Both the position numbers and the translations under genes were made by a program. Shown in pieces: positions 36,198-45,842 of a DNA stretch of 64,000 nt (its first letter is position 1; each line of letters opens with the position of its first letter). Location of the stretch: contig NZ_AAXW01000005.1 in the NCBI RefSeq assembly GCF_000169335.1, positions 141,082-205,081 on the forward strand, given 5' to 3'. Source of the DNA: Crocosphaera chwakensis CCY0110 (GTDB lineage Bacteria; Cyanobacteriota; Cyanobacteriia; Cyanobacteriales; Microcystaceae). A model generated the notes under the pieces. The model did not search any database and was not told where the DNA came from. It saw only the letters and a list, made by a program, of their open reading frames with translations.

Positions 36198-36601
36198 AAT
36201 GATTGTTAATCACTTATCGATCTTTTCCAAACTCCCCATCATTTTCGTCCTATTCTCGTAAATTCATCATTATCTCTTTATTTTCACCTTCCCATTTAAC
36301 TAAACTGACATCTTTCTCCAGTACAAGAAAACTTAATGACTAAAAAGAAGACAGTCAATTAAAAAGCAGTTTAACTCAACATAAAGTCTTATTGTCTATC
36401 CTCACGAGCTAGTTTTATCGAAGGTGCAAGATGTGAGTATACTAAACTGTAGGGTAGAATTTGTGGGGCGTTAATCCCAGTCATACTCACTCGACGGAAG
36501 TCTTCATATACCGAATTGAAAACTACTATGAACTACCTATGCGTTTGTACTCGGTTTCAAGATAAACTACAGTATGATATAAGATTGTTGTTAATATCAT
36601 C
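36198..36601. other. Upstream region of apcD
   Basis: No gene is seen. It holds the second MITE-like copy (36306-36437) and an inverted repeat GTGAGTAT (36433-36440) / ATACTCAC (36483-36490). The apcD promoter should be in the last 100 bases (TATGATATAAG near 36572-36582). Confidence 0.45.
36306..36437. repeat. MITE-like dispersed element, copy 2
   Basis: TGACATCTTTCTCC at 36306 and TATCGAAGGTGCAAGATGTG at 36416-36435 match the ends of the 31816-31969 element. Inside, AAACTTAATGAC-CTAAAA and related words also align loosely with copy 1. Confidence 0.45.
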
Positions 36602-37087
36602 ATGAGTGTAGTTAGCCAAGTTATTCTAAAAGCAGACGATGAACTCCGATATCCTAGCAGTGGTGAACTCAAGGGTATCCAAACGTTTCTGAGTACCGGA
36701 GAACAGCGTGTTCGCATCGCTGAGACCTTAGCTGAAAACGAAAAGAAAATCGTTGATCAGGCTCAGAAAAGATTGTTTCAAAAACGCCCTGATTTTCGTT
36801 CCCCTGGGGGTAACGCCTACGGTCAAAAGCAGTATAACCAGTGTTTACGAGATTATGGCTGGTATTTACGTTTAGTCACCTACGGGGTGTTAGCAGGAAG
36901 CAAAGAACCCATTGAAAAAATTGGTTTGATTGGAGTTAAAGAAATGTATAACTCCCTAAATGTTCCTGTTCCTGGGATGGTAGAAGCGATTCGCTGCCTC
37001 AAAGAAGCAGCTTTAGGACTATTGAATAATGAGGATGCAGCAGAAACTGCTCCTTACTTTGACTATATGATTCAGACCATGTCCTAG
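36602..37087 (+). CDS. apcD: Allophycocyanin alpha-B subunit
   Basis: This 161-residue phycobiliprotein has [17 protein letters not shown] and the diagnostic [20 protein letters not shown] and [19 protein letters not shown] of ApcD rather than ApcA. Cys81 carries phycocyanobilin. ApcD replaces ApcA in one core trimer, absorbs and emits at longer wavelength, and serves energy transfer to photosystem I and state transitions. It is monocistronic with a terminator downstream. Confidence 0.95.
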   Translation: MSVVSQVILKADDELRYPSSGELKGIQTFLSTGEQRVRIAETLAENEKKIVDQAQKRLFQKRPDFRSPGGNAYGQKQYNQCLRDYGWYLRLVTYGVLAGSKEPIEKIGLIGVKEMYNSLNVPVPGMVEAIRCLKEAALGLLNNEDAAETAPYFDYMIQTMS

Positions 37088-37106
37088 CATTGCATCTATT
37101 GTGAAA

Positions 37107-37221
37107 CTATAGCACTATGCACTAGGAGATGGGCGATCTAATCTTAAGAACCTTAAGAACGTCCTGATTTTAATGTGTGGTGCTATAGATAGAAAAGACA
37201 CGAGTTGTTCGTGTCTTTTTT
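37107..37221 (+). terminator. Terminator region after apcD
   Basis: AAAAGACACGA-gttgt-TCGTGTCTTTTTT (37193-37221) is a strong intrinsic terminator. Just upstream a 9-bp inverted repeat, CTATAGCAC (37107-37115) and GTGCTATAG (37180-37188), encloses 64 nt and may fold the 3' UTR. Confidence 0.8.
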
Positions 37222-37281
37222 GATTGAAATAAAAAGATAAAGTTTCTTTAATCACCAAAGCTTCATAGTTACAATGAAGCT

Positions 37282-37797
37282 ATGGCAAAGTTTATTCGTT
37301 TTCCTTTCTTGTGCATCGCTCTTGTTGTGCTGACCTACGCTTCATTTGGTTGGTACATTGGTCAATCTGCTAGTTCCTGGAGTCTTTGGCTAGCTTCTCA
37401 AGGAGAAAGTTGGGGATGGATATTAGAAGACGAAACGATTTTTTTCTTACTTCATATTTTAGCAGGAAGTCTAGTTCTCTTAATTACAATTAGTTTAATC
37501 GCACCGGTTGCTATCATTACAATTCTGTTTGGCAGTAGTTTTCAATCAGATAATAAAGCGATTATAGCAGTTTTATTGTGGTCTTTTGTGATTGTTATAA
37601 CGCTCCGTTGGATTACTTTTTTTGCTCATTTCTTCTTGTTACTCTCTGCTGCTATTTTAGCCAAACTGGAATTACAAAAACTAGGATATCCCCAATGGAA
37701 AGTGATATCTATTTTAATTTTCATCTGTTTTGGAGGATTTATTTTAGGTTTGTTAGGTTCATATGATTTTGATATTAACAACTTAATATTCAAATAA
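37282..37797 (+). CDS. Conserved-looking membrane protein of unknown function
   Basis: The 171-residue protein has four to five hydrophobic segments (about 8-27, 55-85, 93-108, 112-128, 142-162) and a WSLWLASQGESWGWILEDET loop. A GAAGC stretch precedes the ATG. The pattern looks like cyanobacterial membrane proteins of unknown role. It is alone between two terminator-bounded units. Confidence 0.65.
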   Translation: MAKFIRFPFLCIALVVLTYASFGWYIGQSASSWSLWLASQGESWGWILEDETIFFLLHILAGSLVLLITISLIAPVAIITILFGSSFQSDNKAIIAVLLWSFVIVITLRWITFFAHFFLLLSAAILAKLELQKLGYPQWKVISILIFICFGGFILGLLGSYDFDINNLIFK

Positions 37798-37900
37798 GTA
37801 CCTGAGCAAAATTAGTTACACATCTCAATAACCTCATTACCTTTTGCTTGTCCTAACTAGGAAATTAATTTTCTGTACTCACTTATTAAGTTTGTGTTAA

Positions 37901-39469
37901 TTATCTGTATTGAGTGATCTGTGTCTGTTGTCCTTGGCGAAGGGCGCGAGTTTGTTCTAAAATATTTTCAATATTTTCTTGGGAGAGATTTTGAACATAG
38001 TTAATTTTAATTTCTTCTAATAAATCATTGAGTAACGATTCAATCTGATCGATACTGTGTTCTGCTTGTAATTCAGTCCCTAAAGACTTACTAAACTTTT
38101 CCACTAATTTTTCTAAAAGTCGATCAAATTCTGGGTCTTCAATTAATAATCCCTGTAGTCCAACGGATAAACCTTCATATAGTTGAGAAACTAATCTTTC
38201 GGTTAATTGGTGCTGCATTCCTTTAACCCCTGGAACATTCTCTAAACCACGATAAGCAGGGGTTTGGGTTAAAGCTTTATCCACGTTATATCGTAAAAAT
38301 TCTTCAGCTTCAGGACGAATTTCAGGAATGACTTTAGTAATGACTAAATTAGCCATCAGTTTCACTAATTCTGAGGTTTCATTAACATTATTAATATCAA
38401 CATATTGCTTAGTATTTTGTCTCATCAAAATATCACGAACGGTTCCATCTTCAATGGTTCCTTGAATTTGGTTAACCACTTGGAGAATAACCACTTCAGT
38501 AACATCGTGAGCAATTCCTGCTACAAATCCTTGACTTGCTTGTTTTTTAATAGCTTTTAAATCAATTAAGTTTGATTGATCTAAACGAACAATTAAAGGA
38601 ATAATTCTTAAGAAACGAAGTATGGGAATCAATAAGAAAATATCGTACCAACGCCACAACATAGCATCGAACCAGCTAACTCCTGTGTGACGACGACTAA
38701 TATACCAAGTACGAGCTAAAAATTCGGTTAAAAATAATAAGAAAAATGGAAAATCGATTAAACCAAAATTTTCAACAGGTTCGCCATTTTCTCCAACGGG
38801 ACGAAAGTAATTAGTAGCAATTAAAGGAGCAATTTGTTGATCAAAAAAGTTAAGTTCATCACGCCAACTATTACGTCGAAAATTCTCCTCACTCCAAAAC
38901 TGCTCAAAAGCATCTTTTGCTGAACTTTCTTCTGTGTCAAAAACATGTTCTCGCATCTTATTTTTAATTCGCTCTAAGGTTCCAGTTTTATTAGCAACTT
39001 GAAAGGGATTATCTGCAATCATTTCCCTACTTCTTTCTCGAAGATCGGCTAATCTCTCATCAATATTTGCTTGAAATTCGCTATTTTCTGCTGTATTTGA
39101 ATCCGTAAACGCCTGTTGACTGACAAGCTGATTTACGGCTTCGTTTAAATCTTCTACCTTATCTAAATATAGAGCCGTATCTCGATAGGGTTCAATGCCT
39201 TTTATAATATCATATTGAGTAATAAAATCTGAAACAGATTCAGGAATAACTCGCAAAGAGGGTTTAGGAATTTCTCTTTCAAAAGTGCCAATTTTTATAT
39301 AAACTTGAACTTTACCTTGTAACCAAAAATCTCGTAAAGGAATATAAGTTAAATCAAAAATAACTAAAATATAATTAACTAAAACAATCAAAGCCATGAT
39401 TTTTTCAAACCAACGGCGAGGACGAAAAAACTTTTTTTGAGATGCTGAAGACACTTTTGCTATTGTCAT
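37901..39469 (-). CDS. Large cyanobacterial membrane protein, unknown function
   Basis: The 522-residue protein begins with basic residues and one membrane helix (about 23-45), then a periplasmic or lumenal helical region (about 50-230), two more hydrophobic segments (WYISRRH and FLLIPILRFLRIIPLIVRLD near 250-300, the second with a voltage-sensor-like spacing of arginines), and a long soluble C-terminus rich in charged helices. The RFLRIIPLIVRL segment recalls S4 or ion-channel linker helices, but there is no pore motif. I do not recognise the family by name. It is divergent from the WD40 gene. Confidence 0.6.
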   Translation of the reverse strand: MTIAKVSSASQKKFFRPRRWFEKIMALIVLVNYILVIFDLTYIPLRDFWLQGKVQVYIKIGTFEREIPKPSLRVIPESVSDFITQYDIIKGIEPYRDTALYLDKVEDLNEAVNQLVSQQAFTDSNTAENSEFQANIDERLADLRERSREMIADNPFQVANKTGTLERIKNKMREHVFDTEESSAKDAFEQFWSEENFRRNSWRDELNFFDQQIAPLIATNYFRPVGENGEPVENFGLIDFPFFLLFLTEFLARTWYISRRHTGVSWFDAMLWRWYDIFLLIPILRFLRIIPLIVRLDQSNLIDLKAIKKQASQGFVAGIAHDVTEVVILQVVNQIQGTIEDGTVRDILMRQNTKQYVDINNVNETSELVKLMANLVITKVIPEIRPEAEEFLRYNVDKALTQTPAYRGLENVPGVKGMQHQLTERLVSQLYEGLSVGLQGLLIEDPEFDRLLEKLVEKFSKSLGTELQAEHSIDQIESLLNDLLEEIKINYVQNLSQENIENILEQTRALRQGQQTQITQYR

Positions 39470-39654
39470 ATAAAAATTATACTCCCCTCGAAAATTTTAT
39501 TAAAATGTAAACTAGACTTATTATAAAGGAACTTTCTTATTTGTCTAGGAAGTCTAAACTTTAGTATAGTATAGTAATATATATCTTACTAGAATTACAG
39601 CTTAACTATTTTTTTCTTTAAAATTTTACACTTTATAACTTATCAATATTAGTA

Positions 39655-42600
39655 ATGACTGCAAATATGCAAAAATCCTATAGCTATAAAGTTGGTGGAA
39701 GTCTAGGATTTGATCACCCTACCTATGTAGAAAGACAAGCAGATAAAATTCTTTTAGGTGCCTTAAAAGAAGGGAAATTTTGCTATGTTTTTAACTGTCG
39801 TCAGATGGGAAAATCTAGCTTAAGAGTAAGAGCTATGCACCAACTGCAAGAACAAGGAATGAGTTGTGCATCTGTAGATATTACCAGTTTAGGCAGTGAT
39901 ATTAGTCAAAAACAATGGTACAGTGGCATTATTACGCAACTATTTTTAGGGTTTAATTTAATTGGAAAAGTTAACTTAAAAGTTTGGCTCAGAGAACGGG
40001 AAGAATTATCAGGCATTCAGAAATTTAGCGAATTTTTAGAAGAGATTTTACTGGTTCATTGTTCTGGAGAAAAAGTTTATATTTTTATCGATGAAATTGA
40101 TAAGGTTCTCAGTTTAAATTTTTCTTTAGATGATTTCTTCTCTGTGATCCGTTTCTTTTATAATCAAAGGGCAGAAAATACAAAATTTGAACGATTAGTC
40201 TTTTCTTTATTTGGAGTGGCTACTCCTACGGATTTAATTCAAGATAAAACTCAAACCCCTTTTAATATTGGGTTTCCCATTGAATTAACAGGATTTACCT
40301 CAGAAGAAATAGAACCCTTAGCTCCTGGTTTAATCCCCATTAGCGATCACCCTCAAGCTGTTCTAAATAGTATTTTATATTGGACAGGAGGACAGCCTTT
40401 TTTAACTCAAAAAGTCTGTGATTTGCTTTTAACTCAAGGTCAGATTATTCCTTCAGATCAAGAAAAAGAATGGGTGGATAAAACGGTTCAAGAATTTATT
40501 ATTGAAAATTGGGAATCTAATGATGAACCAGTACATTTAAAAACCATTAGAGAAAGAATTTTTAGAAATGAAAAAAGAGCAGGAAGACTCTTAGGAATGT
40601 ATCAGCAAATTTTGCAACAAGGATTCTTAAAAAGCGATGAAAGTCCTGAACAAACAGAATTAAGGCTATCGGGATTAGTGGTTAAAAAGAACGGAAAATT
40701 AGTCGTTTATAATAAAATTTATCAAGCTGTTTTTAATGAAGAATGGGTTAAAAAAGAACTAGAAAAGATCAGACCCTATTCCGAGATGTTGACAGCTTGG
40801 GTTAATTCTAACTATGAAGATAATTCTCGCTTGCTACGAGGACAAGCACTGAAAGATGCTCTTACTTGGGCAATGGATAAAAGTTTAAGTAACCTCGATT
40901 ATCGATATTTAACCGAAAGTCAAAACTTAGATAAACGAGAAGCAGAAATAAATCTAGCAACCCAACAACAAGCTAATGAAATTTTAACCAAAGCGAATCA
41001 AAAAGCCCGACGGATGATTCGTTTAGGAATGGGAATTTTAGCTATTTCTGTAGTAGGTGCAACCATTGCCTTTAACCAAGCGTGGATAGCTTTCCAAAAA
41101 CAAGAAGAGGCACAAATGGGAACACAATTAGAAAAAATTGGGGATAGTGCTTGGCGACAATTTGAATTTGAACAATTGGAAGGTTTAGTTTCAGCAATGG
41201 AAGCGAATCAAAAGTTACAAACCTTAGTAAAAGATCGACGGCTGTTAGAAGATTATCCCGCCACTAGCCCCATTTCTGCACTCGAACAAATCTTAAACCG
41301 TATCCAAGAAAAAAATAAATTGATCGGCCATCAAGACGCTGTTAATAGTGTTAGCTTTAGTCCCGATGGTCAATGGATAGCTACTGCTTCGAGTGATGGA
41401 ACGGTTCGTTTATGGGACTCCCAAGGACAACAAAAAGCCGTTTTAACCGGTCACGAAGGCAATATTTATGGAGTAGCCTTTAGTCCAGATAGTCAAACCT
41501 TGGCCACTGCAGCTCAGGATGATACCGCTAGGATATGGGACTTACAAGGGAAACAATTAGCCGTTCTCAAGGGTCACACTGCCTCGGTTTATAGTGTCAC
41601 TTTTAGTCAAGATGGCCAACGTCTGGCTACTACCTCACGGGACAATACCGCCAGAATTTGGGATAAAGAAGGTAGACCCTTAGTGGTGTTACAAGGTCAC
41701 ACAAAATCAGTGGATGACGTGGCTTTTAGTGCGGATGGCCAATATATTGTGACAGCTTCACGGGACGGAACTGCTAAATTATGGAATAATCAAGGCAATT
41801 TAATCAAAAGTTTGCAAGAAAATGCCATTCCTTTCTATAGCATTAGTTTTAGCCCAGATGGTCAACGAATTGCTGCTGGTGCTAGGGACGGAACAGTTAA
41901 AATTTGGGATAAACAAGGAAATTTGACCTTAACGTTGAAAGGTCATCAAGAATTAGTTAATAGCGTGGCATTTAGTCGAGACGGTAACTGGATAGCCAGT
42001 GGTTCTAGTGATGGAACTGCTAGACTCTGGAGTAAAGATGGACAAGAAATGACTGTTTTAAGAGGTCATCAAGACCCGATTTATGATATTACTTTAAATC
42101 GTCAAGGAACAGAATTAGCCACCGCTTCAAGTGATGGAACTGTTAAATTATGGGACATTAGACAGACTCCTAATAATGGGTTTAATACCCTCGATACTTA
42201 TATTACCAGTGCCGACTTTTCTCAGGATGGTAAACTATTAGCGATCGCCGATGAAAGTGGTCAGGTTTATCTTTGGAATTTACAAGGAAAAAAACTACGA
42301 GAATTTGAAGCTCATAACAGTGGAATTAATGCCATTCGGATAAGTCCTGATAGTAAAATAATTGCTACGACGGGGACTAATGGAAATGTGAAGTTATGGA
42401 ATTTACAAGGTCAATTATTAGGAGAATTAACCGATAATAATGTACGCATTTATAGCCTTAATTTTAGTTCAGATAGCCAAATTTTAGCTGTCGCTAATCG
42501 TTCAGGAGAAGTATGGTTATGGGATTTACAAACAAACCCCTATCAATTACTCGAAAAATTTCAGGCACATGATGATACGATTACCTATGTAAGTTTTAGT

Positions 42601-43167
42601 CAAAATAATCGACAAGTAGCCACAGCTTCTATGGACGGAACAGCAAAAATATGGAACTTAGAAGGAAATTTACAACAATCCTTATCAGGACATTCAGATC
42701 CTATTAATTCGTTAAGTTTTAGTCCCAAGGAAGACTATTTATTAACTGCTTCTGAAGATAGTACCATCAAATTATGGAATCAAGAAGGAGAATTAATTAC
42801 AACTTTAACCAGTGATTTATTTCCTATTTCTCGTGTTAACTTTAGTCCCGACGGACAATATTTTATTACCGCTTCTCAAGACGGAACTATAAGATTATGG
42901 GATCGAGAGGGAAAGCTACATACAAAAATGAAAGGTCATCAAGAGTCTATTGAAAGTTTACAATTTAGCCCTGATAATCAAACGATATTAACCATTAGTA
43001 GAAATGGTAAAGTGAAAATGTGGCCCGTAGAAGCAGAGTATGCACGCTTAACCTCACTTTTAACCCAAGGATGTCAGTGGTTAGAAGATTATTTAGTTAC
43101 TCGTCCCCTCGAACAAGAAAAACTATCTAGTTGTTCTACAATTCAGGGAACACCAAACTCAGATTAA
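39655..43167 (+). CDS. AAA-like ATPase with transmembrane segment and 14 WD40 repeats
   Basis: This 1170-residue protein has an AAA_35-like NTPase domain (about 10-370; Walker A-like CRQMGKSS at 48-55, Walker B IFIDEID at 143-149), one transmembrane helix near 455-475 (RLGMGILAISVVGATIAF), and WD40 repeats from about 555 to 1125. I count fourteen repeats by their GH...W(D/N) units, enough for two seven-bladed propellers. Residues at the end (YARLTSLLTQGCQWLEDYL) match the usual tail of these proteins. The topology suggests a membrane-anchored signalling or scaffold protein whose propellers face one compartment. Such NTPase-WD40 proteins are frequent in cyanobacteria and functionally uncharacterised. 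Confidence 0.88.
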   Translation: MTANMQKSYSYKVGGSLGFDHPTYVERQADKILLGALKEGKFCYVFNCRQMGKSSLRVRAMHQLQEQGMSCASVDITSLGSDISQKQWYSGIITQLFLGFNLIGKVNLKVWLREREELSGIQKFSEFLEEILLVHCSGEKVYIFIDEIDKVLSLNFSLDDFFSVIRFFYNQRAENTKFERLVFSLFGVATPTDLIQDKTQTPFNIGFPIELTGFTSEEIEPLAPGLIPISDHPQAVLNSILYWTGGQPFLTQKVCDLLLTQGQIIPSDQEKEWVDKTVQEFIIENWESNDEPVHLKTIRERIFRNEKRAGRLLGMYQQILQQGFLKSDESPEQTELRLSGLVVKKNGKLVVYNKIYQAVFNEEWVKKELEKIRPYSEMLTAWVNSNYEDNSRLLRGQALKDALTWAMDKSLSNLDYRYLTESQNLDKREAEINLATQQQANEILTKANQKARRMIRLGMGILAISVVGATIAFNQAWIAFQKQEEAQMGTQLEKIGDSAWRQFEFEQLEGLVSAMEANQKLQTLVKDRRLLEDYPATSPISALEQILNRIQEKNKLIGHQDAVNSVSFSPDGQWIATASSDGTVRLWDSQGQQKAVLTGHEGNIYGVAFSPDSQTLATAAQDDTARIWDLQGKQLAVLKGHTASVYSVTFSQDGQRLATTSRDNTARIWDKEGRPLVVLQGHTKSVDDVAFSADGQYIVTASRDGTAKLWNNQGNLIKSLQENAIPFYSISFSPDGQRIAAGARDGTVKIWDKQGNLTLTLKGHQELVNSVAFSRDGNWIASGSSDGTARLWSKDGQEMTVLRGHQDPIYDITLNRQGTELATASSDGTVKLWDIRQTPNNGFNTLDTYITSADFSQDGKLLAIADESGQVYLWNLQGKKLREFEAHNSGINAIRISPDSKIIATTGTNGNVKLWNLQGQLLGELTDNNVRIYSLNFSSDSQILAVANRSGEVWLWDLQTNPYQLLEKFQAHDDTITYVSFSQNNRQVATASMDGTAKIWNLEGNLQQSLSGHSDPINSLSFSPKEDYLLTASEDSTIKLWNQEGELITTLTSDLFPISRVNFSPDGQYFITASQDGTIRLWDREGKLHTKMKGHQESIESLQFSPDNQTILTISRNGKVKMWPVEAEYARLTSLLTQGCQWLEDYLVTRPLEQEKLSSCSTIQGTPNSD

Positions 43168-43253
43168 TTTTTATTTAAAATTTAGGAAATTGTGTCCTAA
43201 AACCGATACAGTATGTTTCAAGGATTATTTAAGGAGAAATATTCTAGGCAATT

Positions 43254-43817
43254 ATGGCATATTATTGGTTTAAAGCTTTTCATTTAATTGGTATTGTAGT
43301 TTGGTTTGCTGGATTATTTTATCTAGTTCGTTTATTTGTTTATCATGCTGAAGCTTCAGAGAAAAAAGAACCCGATCAAAGCATCCTTAAAACACAATAT
43401 GAAATTATGGAGAAACGTCTTTATAATATTATTACAACCCCAGGAATGATTGTTACTGTTGCTATGGCTCTTGGCTTAGTTTCTACTGAAATGGATGTTT
43501 TAAAATCGGGGTGGTTACATATCAAGTTAGCGTTTGTTGCTTTACTATTAGGCTATCATTTCTACTGTGGAAGAATCATGAAACAGTTAGAAAAAGGGGA
43601 ATGTCAGTGGACAGGACAACAGTTTAGGGCATTAAATGAAGCACCAACAATTTTGTTAGTTATTATTGTTTTATTGGCTATCTTTAAGAACAATTTACCT
43701 CTAGATTTAACGACTTGGCTGATTGTTGCGTTAGTCATTTTGATGGCTGCATCGATACAATTATATGCTAAAAAGAGACGAGTGGCTCAAGAAAAATTAA
43801 GTTCTTCTACTGATTAG
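43254..43817 (+). CDS. hemJ: HemJ-type protoporphyrinogen IX oxidase
   Basis: The 187-residue membrane protein has four to five helices and the HemJ motifs: AYYWFKAFHLIGIVVWFAGL at the start, MEKRLYNIITTPGMI and WLHIKLAFVALLLGYHFYCG, then RALNEAPTILLVIIVLLA. HemJ uses haem b to oxidise protoporphyrinogen IX to protoporphyrin IX, needed for haem, chlorophyll and bilins. It is a single gene with a strong terminator. The product feeds pcyA-dependent bilin synthesis through haem. Confidence 0.93.
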   Translation: MAYYWFKAFHLIGIVVWFAGLFYLVRLFVYHAEASEKKEPDQSILKTQYEIMEKRLYNIITTPGMIVTVAMALGLVSTEMDVLKSGWLHIKLAFVALLLGYHFYCGRIMKQLEKGECQWTGQQFRALNEAPTILLVIIVLLAIFKNNLPLDLTTWLIVALVILMAASIQLYAKKRRVAQEKLSSSTD

Positions 43818-43834
43818 ATTAAATAAAATAGGCT

Positions 43835-43866
43835 AATAACTTGTCTGTTTAGACAAGTTATTTTGT
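43835..43866 (+). terminator. Rho-independent terminator of hemJ
   Basis: AATAACTTGTCT-gttt-AGACAAGTTATT is a perfect 12-bp stem followed by TTGTTT, 18 nt after the hemJ stop. Confidence 0.9.
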
Positions 43867-43867
43867 T

Positions 43868-43894
43868 TGTCATTTCAAGGAGACGAGGAATCTA
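43868..43894 (+). repeat. REP-like fragment (GTCATTTCAAGG...CGAGGAATCT)
   Basis: TGTCATTTCAAGGAGACGAG followed by GAATCT matches the same broad palindromic repeat family as 34257-34322, in a shorter and degraded form. Confidence 0.4.
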
Positions 43895-43930
43895 ATTAAC
43901 CTATTAGTCATAATAGTGAGTGTCATAAGA

Positions 43931-45688
43931 TTACATTCTTTCTAACACAGAAATTCCTAATAAAGATAATCCTAATTTTAAAGTTCTTGCGGTTAAATCG
44001 CATAGTAATAAACGGGATGTTTTCACCGGTTCATCTGATTTTAATACGGGACAATTTTCGTAAAAACGATTAAACTTTTTACTGAGTTCATACAAATAGT
44101 CGCAAAGACGGTTAGGAAGTAGAGTTTTTTCCACTTCTTTGATAGTTTCACTGAGTTGTAGTAAATATTTTCCTAATTCAATTTCGGTCTCTTCTTTGAG
44201 AAGAATTGTTATATTTTCTCCTAAATTTTCGTAATCAATATTTCCCTCTCGACTAATACTTTGGATTCTTGCATAAGCATATAACATATAAGGGGCTGTG
44301 TTTCCTTGTAAGGCTAACATCTTATCATAACTAAAAATATAATCACTAATACGATTTTGACTCAAATCTGCATATTTAACTGCACTAATACCTACCGTTT
44401 CAGATACATGATTAATAAATGCTGCTGACTCTTGTCTTTCTTCTGATTGTAAGCGATTTTCTAAATCTTTTCGTGCATAATTAACTGCTTCATCTAATAA
44501 GTCTTTTAGCTTAACGGTTTCCCCTGAACGGGTTTTTAATTTTTTCCCATCTTCCCCTTTAACTAATCCAAAAGGAACATGAGTTACTTCTACAGTATCG
44601 GGTAAAAAATTGGCTTTTTCAGCTACTTGGAAAACTTGTGCAAAGTGATTCGATTGCCCGGCATCAGTTACATAAATAATGCGTTTCGCTTTATCTTCTT
44701 TGATACGATATCTTAACGCAGCTAAATCTGTCGTTGCATAGTTATAACCTCCGTCAGATTTCTGAACAATTAAAGGTAAAGGATCACCTGATTTATTAGT
44801 AAATCCTTCTAAGAAAACACATTGCGCCCCTTGATCTTTTTCTAAGATTCCTTGTTTATCTAAAGCTTTAATAACATCATCTAAATAAGGATTATAAAAA
44901 GATTCCCCCCTTTCTGTTAATTGTACATTTAAACGATCATATATTTTTTGAAATTCTCGACGGGATTGATCACAAAGTAATTGCCAAGCTTGGAGACTTT
45001 CTTTATCTCCTGATTGCAATTTTACTACAGCATCTCTAGCTGCTTCTTGAAACTTAGGATCTTCATCAAATCGTTTTTTCGCTTGCTTATAAAAGTTAAC
45101 GAGATCACCAATTTCTAAAGCATCTGCCTTAGTTAAAGCATCAGGATAAACTTCTTTTAAATAGGTAATTAACATCCCGAATTGTGTTCCCCAGTCTCCC
45201 ACATGATTTAGTCTTAAAACATCATATCCTAAAAATTCTAAAGTTCGAGCAATACAATCACCAATAATAGTTGAGCGTAAATGTCCAACGTGCATTTCTT
45301 TAGCAATATTAGGACTAGAAAAATCAACAATAACCTTATCGGCATTCTCTACTTTTTTAATCCCTAAACGTTGATTTTGATATAAAGATGTTAATTGACT
45401 TTCTAAGTAACTGGACTTAAGTCTTAAATTGATAAAACCAGGACCGCCAATAGTAGGAGATTCACAAATATTATTTAAGGATAAATTATTGATAATAATT
45501 TGAGCAATTTCTCTAGGATTTTTCCCTAATTTCTTAGCTAAAGGAAGGGCAATATTAGCCTGATAATCTCCATGTCTGAGATCCCTAGCTGTGGTTACTT
45601 GGGGATCAATCTCTTTAAATTCTTCACCAAAGGACTTTACTAAAGCCTCTTGAAACCCCTGGATTAATTGCTCATTAATAGAAGTCAT
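43931..45688 (-). CDS. argS: Arginyl-tRNA synthetase
   Basis: The 585-residue class I synthetase has an N-terminal tRNA-binding domain (1-105), the HIGH-type motif HVGH (133-136, [10 protein letters not shown]), [12 protein letters not shown] just before it, a Rossmann core with [20 protein letters not shown] sequence (KMSKS-equivalent region KKLKTRSGE) and the anticodon-binding DALR domain at the end ([17 protein letters not shown]). It charges tRNA-Arg in the cytosol. It is monocistronic. Confidence 0.97.
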   Translation of the reverse strand: MTSINEQLIQGFQEALVKSFGEEFKEIDPQVTTARDLRHGDYQANIALPLAKKLGKNPREIAQIIINNLSLNNICESPTIGGPGFINLRLKSSYLESQLTSLYQNQRLGIKKVENADKVIVDFSSPNIAKEMHVGHLRSTIIGDCIARTLEFLGYDVLRLNHVGDWGTQFGMLITYLKEVYPDALTKADALEIGDLVNFYKQAKKRFDEDPKFQEAARDAVVKLQSGDKESLQAWQLLCDQSRREFQKIYDRLNVQLTERGESFYNPYLDDVIKALDKQGILEKDQGAQCVFLEGFTNKSGDPLPLIVQKSDGGYNYATTDLAALRYRIKEDKAKRIIYVTDAGQSNHFAQVFQVAEKANFLPDTVEVTHVPFGLVKGEDGKKLKTRSGETVKLKDLLDEAVNYARKDLENRLQSEERQESAAFINHVSETVGISAVKYADLSQNRISDYIFSYDKMLALQGNTAPYMLYAYARIQSISREGNIDYENLGENITILLKEETEIELGKYLLQLSETIKEVEKTLLPNRLCDYLYELSKKFNRFYENCPVLKSDEPVKTSRLLLCDLTARTLKLGLSLLGISVLERM

Positions 45689-45842
45689 AATACTTAAAAA
45701 TATCTTAGAAAGATTTAACTACTTTTTTAACTTATTTAGCTTATCATAATTAATAGGGTAATAACTATAAATTTATCACAAAGATTTATCTACAAGCTTA
45801 TCTCTTCACTTACCTACATAATAAAACAAGGAGATACAAATA

